This document shows, in pieces, positions 49,830-59,673 of a stretch of 64,000 nucleotides of DNA. A program made the translations under genes and the position numbers. The first letter of the stretch is position 1, and every line of letters begins with the position of its first letter. Source of the stretch: Phoma sp. XZ068 (lineage: Eukaryota > Ascomycota > Dothideomycetes > Pleosporales > Didymellaceae). The notes under the pieces are model-generated. The model ran no database searches and was not told where the DNA came from. It was given only the letters and a program-made list of their open reading frames with translations. The stretch covers positions 248,001 to 312,000 of the forward strand of contig RBKR01000028.1 in the NCBI GenBank assembly GCA_004835665.1. Reading direction: 5' to 3'.

Positions 49830-52172
49830 GTGGGAAGGCCAGAGCCGCCTATTCTTCAGCAGCGACGCAACTGCTGGAGACCTATAGCGCTTCTCTCTTG
49901 CATTGGAAAAGGACTTGAACGAACAGTGGCCAGACGAATTGCATGGACTGCCATGACACACAAGATCCTCAGCCCCCAGCATGGCGGCGCCCTTCCAAAA
50001 CGCTCTGCAGCAGACCTCACTGCAGCGTTCACCCACGACGCTGAGGCCGCGTGGGCACTTGGAAAACATGTCACTATGGTCACCCTAGATGTCCAAGGCG
50101 CCTTCGATGCCCTCCTCAAGAACCGCCTGCTACACTGGATGGCCCAACAGGGCTGGCCACAAAGGACCATACTCTTTGTAGACTCATTCCTCACTGGCCG
50201 AAGGGTTCAAGTCCGCCTTGGACAGGCCACTACCCCTAGCTACCCTGTCGCCTGTGGCACACCCCAAGGCTCGCCTCTCTCTCCTGTCCTATACACACTG
50301 TACCTAGCGGAGCTACTATCAATGGACACAGAACGGAGGTTCGGGTACGCTGATGATATATGCCTATACCGGGCCTCGCACTCTCTAGACAACAACGTTG
50401 AGCTCCTAGCAGCAGATCTAAGGCAGATCAGAGCATGGGGCGAGGCCAACAAGGCCACCTTTGCTCCAGAAAAGCAAGAGATGATACACCTGACCAGACA
50501 GCGGAGCAGCTACGCACCACCCTGTGTTGTAGATGAGCAGCTCACAATCCATCCAATCCTCCCTGGTGGAGAGCACTGCCAGCCAGCCCTGCCGTGGCTA
50601 GGAATATGGTTTGACCGCAGTCTAACCTTCAGACGACATGTAGCCACACGCGCTGCAAAAGCTGCTAAGGTGGCCTACCATATCCGCAGTCTAGCTAGGA
50701 CTACCTATGGACCACCAGCCAACTCCCTCCGCAAGGCTACTATTGCCTGTGTGTACCCATCACTCCTGTATGGGACTGATTGCTGGTACAGAGGCCGCAC
50801 CAAACCGCCACGAGCACTTCAGCCTGGCAGGCCGCTAGAGGTCAGCGCCTATGTTGGATGGCACATGGCCGCTATAGACAAGACACTAGCCATAGCAGCA
50901 AGGGGCATCCTCCCAGTGTGGAGGACGACCCCCACTGCCACACTTTTCCGAGACGCCGGATTACCGTCCGCAGCAGTAGTGCTGGAGGAAGCCAAACTCA
51001 GATTTGCAACCCACCTACGCACTATAGACGCAGATCACCCTCTTACTAGCCGTACGGTGGTCCATAAAGTAAACAGAGGCAAGGGAGCTGGACAACCCCA
51101 GCGCGTCCGGACCAAAGTCCAGCAGCTAGGATCTCTTCTGCCAGAGATCCCTAGGACAACACTAACAGCTCCTCACTACTCAACTGGCTGCCGAACTGAC
51201 CCAACGCTCAGCATAGACAAGAAGACTGCAGCCAAGGCTTTTAAAGAATGGTGGGCTCGGCTCTCACCACTAGATGTTACTATCTTCTCAGATGGCTCTG
51301 AACAGTACACAAAGGAAGAAGAAAGGCGGGTCACCTACGGCTTTGCAGTGTACCAGAACAGAAAACAACTGCAGAATGGACGCGGGTCACTCAACTCTAC
51401 CTCGCACGTCTTCGATGCTGAGGCAATAGGAGCATGGAGAGGCCTCCAGCACACTATAAGACAACCAGAGCTCGACACCCGCCGAATCTGGTTGTGCATA
51501 GACAGCACCTCAGTAATATGGTGCCTCAGGGGCGACGCACCCCCTACCTCTCAATGGGCCTTCCTGGAGTGCCATGGCGCTATGGAGACTCACGACATCA
51601 CTATCAAGTGGGCCCCTGGACACCTAGGCATTGAAGGGAACGAGGCAGCAGACAAACTTGCCAACCGGGAAGCCCAACACCCATCACCCCCAACTGGTAA
51701 AGCTGCTCTGCCTACACTCTCAGGCATTAAGACAATAGCCCGCAAGACATCACAACACACACAGCAGATCTGGTGGTCTGAAAAGAAGACCAAGCTCTCA
51801 AAATGGTACAAGAGCTGGCATCTAGACTATGCACCACACAGCAGTCTAAAGGAGCTAGATCTACCAAGAGCTATCCTAGCCAGACTGCTTTCTATCCGGT
51901 CTAGACATGGGGATTTCGCCTGGTACCACCGAAAGTACAACCACAAGGATGCAAACCTCATTTGCTCATGCAGACAGGACAAGACACCAGAGCACCTCGC
52001 GCTTTGCCGGAAGACCCTAGGGACCTTTAGCAGATGGCCACTACGACCGCCTATACCACCATCTAGCCAGGCCGAGGGCCTAGCGTACACTGCAGTAATA
52101 GTAGAGGACCCAGGGGCCTTTGAAGCCTTTATTAAACTCACACAGTACTACACTAGGATCTGCCCTCGCTAG
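49830..52172 (+). pseudogene. LINE ORF2 C-terminal part: RT and RNase H
   Basis: 780 open codons. RT motifs: NCWRPIALLSCIGKGLE, TLDVQGAFDAL (85-95), CGTPQGSPLSPVLY (143-155) and FGYADDICLY (catalytic, 171-180). A type I RNase H follows with D488 (FSDGSE), E531 (FDAEAIGAW), D558 (CIDSTS), H598 (APGHLG) and D608 (NEAADKLA). A C-terminal ICSCRQDKTPEHLALC knuckle closes it. All catalytic residues are present. At the 5' edge, VLRGKARAAYSSAATQ is in another frame and should join WRPIALLS, so a one-base frameshift near 49868 plus the 5' truncation make it non-functional as a LINE. Confidence 0.88.
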
Positions 52173-52263
52173 CTCTTGCAGCCCTGCAACAGCAACAGGC
52201 AATGCAGCACCCAGCAGAACTAGGTCCAGCACCATAGCTGCAACACTCCCCACCCCTCTTCCT

Positions 52264-52350
52264 CTCTCTCTTCCCCCACCCACCCACACACACACTCACA
52301 CACACACACACACACTCACACACACACTCACACACACACACACACACACA

Positions 52351-52392
<42 letters not shown>
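52264..52392. repeat. (CA)n/(CT)n microsatellite in the LINE 3' UTR
   Basis: A run of cacaca/cactca units is followed by about 20 ct units. It produces long artificial ORFs on both strands, which I left out. Confidence 0.95.
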
Positions 52393-52395
<3 letters not shown>

Positions 52396-52540
52396 CACAG
52401 ATGCCTCAGAATGCAAGGAAATCACCCTAATGTACATACATCGCTCAGCCTCCCCAACTGGAAGGGGAGCTGTGGTTCTGAAATGGTAGTAATACCCGCG
52501 CAGGCAAGAAATGCTTTCTAAGGTAGTGTGTTAGCACTAT

Positions 52541-52765
52541 AACTCCATAGCTTAGCACGTCCTATATGCCCTCCGGGAGGCGATGATGGTGGACTTGATT
52601 CCTATCTTATGGACGAAAATCAATACCATACCATACCATACCATACTATAATTCCATAGCTTAGCACGTCGTATATGCCCTTCGGGAGGCGAGGTGGTGG
52701 ACTTAATCCCCATCAACTAGACGGAAAAATGAATACCAACCAACCAACCAACCAACCAAAACCAC
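52541..52765 (+). repeat. Tandem duplication of the LINE 3' end with two different tails
   Basis: Two ~110-bp units (52541-52650 and 52651-52765) start with ccatagcttagcacgtc and share tatatgccct.cgggaggcga. The first ends in (ATACC)n and the second in (AACC)n. This looks like a second, very short 5'-truncated LINE copy that landed at the tail of the first, or a read-through transcript. Confidence 0.7.
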
Positions 52766-53103
52766 GTTGTTTGTAGCATGATTAGATCTACACAATATAA
52801 GCACGAATCTCTCTGAAGCTACGTAGAGATGGCACAGCGGTAGGTTCTTTTGGTATAATCACAGTCCGAGGCTTCTCTATCTGCGTCTAGACCACCAGAT
52901 ACTGAGACAATGGTATGGATGAGCATATGTGAACAGAGAAAAGGAACGCATTTCCATGCATAGTGTCCATTGAGATGAACGATTGCGTCTCCTAGCACAC
53001 CAGTATTGGTGGAACAAGTCACCCCGAGTCAGAGCTGAAGAGCTGTATAGACATTTCCTGCTTTTCAATCCCCATGCTATTCATTTGTGCTCGATATGTG
53101 CCC
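52766..53103. other. Intergenic, no gene recognised
   Basis: Right flank of the LINE and 3' UTR of the minus-strand gene at 53104. Small ORFs only. Confidence 0.4.
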
Positions 53104-53759
53104 TCATAGACACGACTTCCTCGCCTTCGATGTGTCCACAATGAAATCGCTAATGCACACAGCTTCATCTTCACTCTCGTGGTAGCGCTTCTTATCTGTT
53201 CGTCCGGTTTCAATTGCTTTTGCATGTCCACAACCAGCCTTTTCGATTTCTTCTTCGACCTCCACTATCGGAGATAAAGCAAAACATGCTGGAACTATAG
53301 TGGTCAGTACTGGTCAACGCTGAGCGTTGCAAAAATTGCGCAGCTACCTTTGTAAGCCTGCCAGGTCATGTTGTCGCCAGTATGATGGTGTTTTAGCACT
53401 CGAAGTGCTTGACCCCTTTGCAGATTTGTCTGGGATGAATCGTTGGGTCCATCCGGACTCTCTGCCTTCCGTGAATCTTGAGAGTAATCACAGTCATTAC
53501 AGTCGTCGGTATTGTCGAAGTCGTCACGGCCATCGGAGCTGTGCTGGCGATTATTGCCTGTGGATTCCGGCACGGTTACTTCCAGACTGTGATCCAACGA
53601 TCTTGGGTCTGCGCTACGAGGGACGTTGAGATTGAGCGTATTGATAAACCCGACGAGATGCCGTAAGTTTGGGTCGGTCCGGGTGAGTTCAACATGAATC
53701 TTGTAGGCTGTCAAAGACAAGATATGCCAAAAGACCTGCTCTTTGGGGTTCATGTCCAT
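53104..53759 (-). CDS. Hypothetical protein, 2 exons
   Basis: Minus-strand exons 53759-53348 and 53288-53104 join across a 59-bp GTAGCT...TTCCAG intron with an ACTGAC branch site, giving 198 residues. The first 50 residues are helical (MNPKEQVFWHILSLTAYKIH). The middle is acidic and disordered (DDFDNTDDCNDCDYSQDS). Exon 2 adds EVEEEIEKAGCGHAKAIE and ends KARKSCL. I recognise no family. Frame-preserving splice signals and codon structure support a real gene. Confidence 0.55.
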
Positions 53760-54169
53760 CTTATTCTTGGGCCCCTATGTTGTAAGCCATGACATCTAGT
53801 GCAATGTGATGGTACGGAGCGAGCACTGTTACCGATATTCCTTTTGCAGCGAGTCGTCGCCATTGTGACCATTGCGCCGTTATGATCGCATGATCACACC
53901 AGTCCTGATTTTCCGCTTCACCAAGCAAACTGTCCAAGCTTTGAAGGATCGAAGATTGTGAAGGGATTTGTGCACGAGACGCAACCGACCCACTGCTCTA
54001 GACCACATTGCTCCGCGGCGAAACCTACTCTACGGGTGGTGCAGATGAGTTGAGCTGTCTATTCAAGGGTCCAGGCCAGTCCCTCAGCTTCCATCCAGGA
54101 GTTTCTTATCCCCGTACGGCTAGCCCAACCCGCATGATCCTGACCGATCAAACGGTGTGTGCACAGCTG
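53760..54169. other. Intergenic, no gene recognised
   Basis: No ORF with family resemblance. Upstream region of the 53104 gene. Confidence 0.35.
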
Positions 54170-54354
54170 TGCATCAAATGATACAAGAACAGTGTGCTGC
54201 GGGGTGAGAAACTGCCATGGAAACTGGAAGTGTTTCCGCTTGTAGTGACCTTACGTAGAGTAGTGCACCTTACAAACGAGCGTAACGGCTTTGCCAAGCC
54301 ACCAACACGGTCCGCGGTCATGGACCTTGCCCGAGAGCTCATGAGGCACGGATA
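54170..54354 (+). pseudogene. Coding-like relic of unknown identity
   Basis: After a TGA at 54178-54180 the plus frame reads LRGEKLPWKLEVFPLVVTLR, then VHLTNERNGFAKPPTRSAVM and ends at TAA 54354. The composition is unlike spacer sequence and suggests the last part of a conserved protein that I cannot name. The frame is closed upstream by the TGA. Confidence 0.3.
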
Positions 54355-55021
54355 AAGGATTCGTCAGTTCACATAAAGCAAAGCTTGAAAGAACTGCGAG
54401 CTTTCGCCTGATTCAGGATCCATGCGGTTCGATCAGCGATCTCAAGAGATCTCATTGGTTGAGATGGCTTGGGGTCACACTAGCCCAGCTCAAATCCTAC
54501 ATGGCTTGTTCTTTGATTGACGACGAATGCATTGAGCAGCCTAATTGCTGCTGCACCTTGGCCTAGTAGTATCACCAGGAACTCACCATCAGGAGACTGA
54601 CTTTAACTTCGTCTGAACCCAATCAGGATGATGACCTTGGCTTCTGCATGGCACACGGTCTGGTATTCATCAGGGTGCTCGGTATGTTGGGGCCTGGCCG
54701 TCACACTAGGGACAGAACCGGTCTCTTGTTCTTGCGAGATCAGTTCCACGATAGTGTCCTGAAAGACGATGCAGCAAGACAGTGCCAAGATCATAGGCCG
54801 TAATCAAGGCCAACGTGCAATGGGGCTTGTGGGATGCCAGCCCCACTTTTACACTACTGTGACGCGACCTGATCGTCGCGTGTTTGCCTATCTGATCTGT
54901 CAGCCTAGTAGACCAAAGACTGTGCGCTAAGCTGACTAGCGCGAAGAACAGCTTCCTAGTGCTACATCCGACCATCACTCACAATTTTTCGCTACTGCTG
55001 GTTAATACCGCTGTTGCGCAA
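54355..55021. other. Intergenic, no gene recognised
   Basis: Nothing with family resemblance on either strand. Confidence 0.35.
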
Positions 55022-55066
55022 GGCTGCTGAGATTTGTCCCCAAGATGAGATTTGTCCCCAACGCTC
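55022..55066 (+). repeat. MULE-TIR-like direct repeats
   Basis: Two copies of gagatttgtcccc (about 55030 and 55047) have the same spacing and sequence as the inner TIR units of the MULE at 5619. They directly abut a pogo terminus. Confidence 0.65.
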
Positions 55067-55315
55067 CCGTGTCCGTGCGTGTGATGTGCGGATTCGCGTG
55101 ATGTGCGCTAATCACCCCAACAGCTATACAAAAAATGAGGCTATTAAGCCACACACAATTGCTATTATCATGAGAGTTTCTAGTGAATTGATCTATAGGC
55201 CTGTGCGATAAACTTGTACTATCTATATTTACTTGGAAGCGTGACGTTGCGGCCACGGCGGGTGGTGACGGGTGGGGGAGCTGGGGGAGCTGGGGGAGCT
55301 CTCCGGCCGCGCACC
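55067..55315 (-). mobile_element. Pogo element 3' end fragment
   Basis: It starts cgtgtccgtgcgtgtgatg, the terminus of the pogo elements at 1 and 31878. It continues through their 3' UTR (gatctataggcctgtgcgataaa, ggctattaagccacacac) to a decayed end of the coding region. The transposase body is absent. The LTR at 55343 begins soon after. Confidence 0.7.
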
Positions 55316-55342
55316 CATCCACAGCATCCACAACACGTTTTT

Positions 55343-55595
55343 TGTTGGCAGGTCTAGAAAGTACGGTGATATCTGGATCGGAGAGACCGAAATTCTATAC
55401 TTTCGGTGAGACCGAGACGATCGGGATGACCGTCGGCCAGGCCGAAGAGCTGAAGTTGAGGCCGTAGATATAAAGGAATAGGTTGCGCTCTGGAGAAAGG
55501 GACAGAGATTTCTCGAATAAAGATAATTTCAACTCTATTGAGACTTGCGTCACATGCGCCACAGTATTAGAGTTCTCATACGAGTCATACCAACA
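55343..55595 (+). repeat. Solo LTR, family A
   Basis: 253 bp, TGTTGGCAGG...CATACCAACA, near-identical to the other two copies. The flanks (ttttt and gagtc) do not match, so either recombination between distant copies or later change has removed the target duplication. Confidence 0.85.
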
Positions 55596-56321
55596 GAGTC
55601 GTCTTCGATGACGACACGAAGGTATGTTCACCGCATTTTCGTCCGATACGTCGAAATGAACAAATGCGAAGAGGTTGTAATACCTCACCTTCCTCATTGA
55701 GTCAGAAGACATGCCTTGAGTATCCAAACATTATCTTAGGAATGCCACCTTGCATCTGAGCCTGGTCCATACGATCTTGTACCACAGCCACTGCAACGCA
55801 TCCGTTTGGTGTCGGTAACAAGCCACGCTGCTAACCATTCGCTTGGAAAGTCTCTGCCTCGGAGAGGGAGCCATGTGATAGCCACGCGAAGAGTCATTGA
55901 GCCACGTTGGTTCGATGCATCAGATCTCGCGGTGCATAATCTAGCTCGTGCCACTGCTTCAGTCCGATGGTTGCACGAGCGGTAGCAGCATCTTTGACAG
56001 CGGATTCTCGCGTCGTCGGCACACTGGGGTTGCGATGTGCCCAAGGATCAATTGGCTTGTATGCAGGGTCTTTACTTTCTGCGATTCAAGAACGATGATT
56101 CTGCACTCTCCCTGCATGGATGGACAAAGTTGGCCGACATGACGTTTGCGGTTGCTCTCAGATTTTACATCTTGAAATTATCCATCCAGAAGATTATCAG
56201 GAGTATTGACGGCTCGGGTATCTCTGATTTACCGGCAGCGGCTCAATGACCAGATTGTTCCGCCTTACGGGAGTACCTTCTTGGCTTAATTTAGTTGCAG
56301 GTTTCTTTCAGAACTGCGTAT
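55596..56321. other. Region with faint coding relics
   Basis: A plus-strand ORF at 56037-56249 (ACMQGLYFLRFKNDDSALSL in part) reads like a piece of a protein, but with no family I can name. Upstream frames contain stops. Confidence 0.3.
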
Positions 56322-56990
56322 TCAATATATGACAATGACAATTGGGCATCCAGCTGACAACATGACCAAGGATATTTGGCAACTGCTGAGACGCGTTCTT
56401 AGTAGCAATCGGCGTTCTGGAGCGGCCGCAGCTTGGGTGTTACACTGCATAGTCGTCTGGGAAGGTTGCCGAACAAACTCTTCCCGACCTTGCTCCCGGT
56501 TATTTTTTGACAACTGTGCTAGGCTGCTTCGTAACTTGTATGTGTACAATGTTTGTACTGTCAGAATTGTAAGCTGATTCAGATTAGCTGATGTTGTAAA
56601 ATACCATAGGAGGAAATGAACTACGCCTTCTAGCTTCAGCCGAACTGAAGGGTGCCAGTACAAAGTACGGGTCAAAGTTGGTGGGGTGTACATCACGCGT
56701 CCGTGTGCATCACGAGTCCGTGCACGGTAGGTGGCTGACGCGGGCTCGGAGCGCCATTCCCCGTAACACCATAAACCCTCCTCCACCACCAAACTAGCAC
56801 ATGGTGACCGATCCAAGGACAATTCCTGCGTGGGCTGAGTCTTATCATCAACGCCATGCCGCACCCCCCGGTCGCCCAAAGCAGATTCAGCATTAACCGG
56901 GTTGAGCCTGACCCACCCAAGCACCTGGTGCCGCTGCATGTAACTGCGAGGCACTAGCTCGTAGCTCTCGCGTTCAGTTGATGAACTCAT
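56322..56990 (-). CDS. Hypothetical ORF, uncertain
   Basis: 222 codons from ATG 56990 (MSSSTERESYELVPRSYMQR). The first 100 residues look plausible as protein. The last 100 are Leu/Gln-rich without domains and may be intronic or intergenic readthrough. No family is recognised. It lies divergently to the regulator pseudogene at 57682, about 690 bp away. Confidence 0.25.
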   Translation of the reverse strand: MSSSTERESYELVPRSYMQRHQVLGWVRLNPVNAESALGDRGVRHGVDDKTQPTQELSLDRSPCASLVVEEGLWCYGEWRSEPASATYRARTRDAHGRVMYTPPTLTRTLYWHPSVRLKLEGVVHFLLWYFTTSANLNQLTILTVQTLYTYKLRSSLAQLSKNNREQGREEFVRQPSQTTMQCNTQAAAAPERRLLLRTRLSSCQISLVMLSAGCPIVIVIY

Positions 56991-57681
56991 CGCTTTTCAA
57001 ATGCATAACCTACATCCCTCGTTGGGAAAGGCACGGGCGTTGAATCCACTCGCACTTTCACACGCTTAGTCGTACTCCACTGGCGTTGAACGGTCCGCAG
57101 CACACACTTTCCCTCTCCCAGCCGCTCATACTCTATCATTCCGCAATTCCCATTGTTTTCCTGCTCAACCTTTGTTCGCTAGTCAGCAGTAAATCGGACC
57201 ACCTTTTGTCTTTGATACCCCTCCAGCACAGCCAGTCGAGTAACCCTGCGGTCAGCGCCATAGCCATAACCACGATTTCAGTGAGACATCTCAGCCTACT
57301 AAGTCGGGGGTTTGACCTGACGCTGGCTATTTCCACCATTAGCCCCATACCGATATTGCAAGCCGTCCTAGCATAGGAACACGCAGGAAGGCGTCAGTCT
57401 ACATTGGCCACTTATAACGGATTGCACCTTCGCCCAGCCTGGTCAACAAGTATCCGCGGTCATACCAAGCCACAGCGACATACTTTCCGCTGTTGCCACT
57501 GCCCTCATTACTTCTTCCCCACCTTGATGTCGTTCGTATTGACTCCACACTAAAGTACCAGTGTTGGAACGATCTCCATTGGGCTTTTCTGGACGTTACT
57601 TGTAATTGTTTTCAAGGCTGCTTCTGCCATTCCCAAACCCACCTCTTGTTCAACGGTACACACTGACTTTCGACTGCCAAA
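56991..57681. other. Upstream region of the zinc-finger regulator
   Basis: No supported gene. The ORF at 57086-57376 has no similarity. Promoter and 5' UTR of the regulator are expected here. Confidence 0.35.
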
Positions 57682-59673
57682 ATGGTGTTCTGTACCTACT
57701 GCGGACAGTCCTTCACCAGAGATGAGCATCTTGAAAGGCACATATTGACTCGTAAGTGTGCATCCACCTTCAATGCGTGCACCTCGACACAGTTGCCATC
57801 GTCCTAGTGCTTTCTGCTGACCACTCTCAAATGGACAGACACCAATGTGAAGCCTTTCAAATGCTTCACCTGCCATATGAGCTTCGCTCGACGGTATGTT
57901 TTCCTCACACCTCATTCAGTCTCCTTCCCTGGTCCGAGTGGTTGACAACTTCGTAGCGATCTTCTCCAACGACATTATACAGTACATAGGCGTAACCAGA
58001 ATAACGAGGAGGGTCTCCCAATCCAAGGGATAATACCGAAGTCGGCCGGCCGAACGCCTATTGCCTGCAGTAACTGCGCAAAAACAAAGACCAAGTGTGA
58101 CAAGAAGTTTCCATGCAGCCGATGCGCACAGAGAAACCTCCAGTGTACACTACGACCGACTCGAAGAGCGTCGAAGAACGTGAACAGGGTCGGTGTCCCA
58201 CAAGAGGGCGCGTCGAGCGGGAGCTCGAGCGAGAACGGAGGTCATCCAGAGCCTCAGAACACCTCAGCGGGCAACTCTCCTGCTCGTGAAGTGCAGCCTC
58301 CTCAGTCAAACGGCCAACCGTCCCCTGTGCTGTTGCAGCAACAACCTCCACAGATGCCCAATGGGCCACTACAACGACAGTCGCAGTCACCTTCAGCATC
58401 ACACTCCAGACAGTCGTCGATATCTCAGCCCGTTCAGCCGGTTCCGATCCCAACACCAGAGGAGAAGCACCTTCAGCTGCCACTCTCTTACACTAGTCCT
58501 CCCTTCTTCGACCAGTCGCCCCCAAACACAATGCCGCAGCCACCTACGCTTCTTTCGCTCTTGCCAACGCCTGGGAACGCAGTCAATGGGTTCATGACCT
58601 CAACACCCATGTCTGGATACGATTACTTTGTACGATCTGGTGGTCAGTCGGACCCTGAGATAAGTCCCTTCATGATGGATCCTTGGAGCGGCATGCCGAT
58701 GGGCGCGGATTTTGATCCCATGCGGATAGATCCATCGCTGATGATGTCTATGAATATGGACATTAGCATGGGCCCGCCCCCAGACGGTATTCTTGGGATG
58801 ATCCCCGAAATGGCGCCTACGCAGGCGTTCGGGCCAGTCCAAACCCCTCTTCAAACACCACGAATGGATGAGACCTTCTCAGATCTCCAGATTGGAAGTT
58901 CGGTGTCAATGTTCTACCCATCCAACCGACATTCGTCCATCACAGCTGTAGGCATCCCGGACCTTGGAGCCATTGTTACTGCACAAGATGGATGGACTGT
59001 GTTTCGCTGCACCCCTCCAATTCCATCGAGCTCATGCCCGCGCACTGCACGGCTGAACCTCGAGCGTCTGGAGCTGAGCCTGAAGAACCATGAAGGCTGG
59101 GGGAACTGGTCGCCGTCCTGGGATGAATCCGATTTCCAGCAAGAAGGCAGAATAATGGTCGCAAAGCCTCCAGGAGAACACCAGGGACAAACTTCTTGCC
59201 ATAACTCAGAGCTTTTTGCATAAGGCTCTCGAAATTCATAAGGATGCAATGAGCACCTCTTCAAGTAACGGCAAGTCTCCAGGATCCAGCGCGTCTCTTT
59301 CAAACTTCATCATTCTGCCACCTGCTCGTGTTCTTGAGTACTTCCTCAAATCTTACGCCAACTCCTTCGAGCGCTACTTTCCTACATCGTCTCGTGGGCT
59401 TCTAGACACCAACGAGCTGATGCAGAATTACAATGACAAGGCTTCGAGCCTGTTGATTTTGATGATGATTGGTCAAGGTGCAATGGCGATTCCTTCGATG
59501 GAAGCGAGGTGGTTGACTGGCGGCATCACCGAAGCATGTCGCATCTCTTTGTTCGACCTTATCGAGAAAAACATAATCATGGCTGGTGACCCCATCGTTC
59601 TTCGCGCAGCCCTCCTCTTCCCTGTCCAGGCTGCCTGGAGTGGCGACAAGTGGCAGATGGATATTGCAATGGG
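57682..59673 (+). pseudogene. C2H2 + Zn2Cys6 transcription factor, broken by frameshift and hAT insertion
   Basis: Exons 57682-57751, 57839-57893 and 57957 onward (introns 87 and 63 bp) give MVFCTYCGQSF..., two C2H2 fingers (C4, C7, H20, H24 and C32, C35, H48, H52) and a Zn2Cys6 cluster (CSNCAKTKTKC...CSRCAQRNLQC, 79-105). This tandem C2H2-C6 layout is known in fungal regulators with a fungal_trans domain. A Gln/Pro-rich linker follows. Near 59170 a one-base loss shifts the frame: VAKPP should continue as LQENTRDKLLAITQSFLHKA in the next frame. The regulatory domain then runs (RVLEYFLKSY, MAIPSMEARWLTGGITEACR) to WQMDIAMG, where the hAT terminus starts at 59674. The C-terminal half is not found on the far side. 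Confidence 0.85.

Larger units (their letters stand above)
49795..52765 (+). mobile_element. Tad1/I-like LINE, 5'-truncated, with simple-repeat tails
   Basis: It starts inside the RT domain and keeps RT, RNase H, a Cys/His knuckle and a 590-bp 3' region. That region contains a CA/CT microsatellite and a tandem duplication, and ends in an accaacc tail at about 52733-52765. It belongs to a different clade from the LINEs at 15113 and 19051, because it carries RNase H and aligns only in RT motifs. No clear target duplication was found. Confidence 0.85.

Noticed and set aside
52120..52521. ORFs with His-Thr and Ser-Leu repeats
   Set aside because: They are translations of the CA/CT microsatellite in the LINE 3' UTR.
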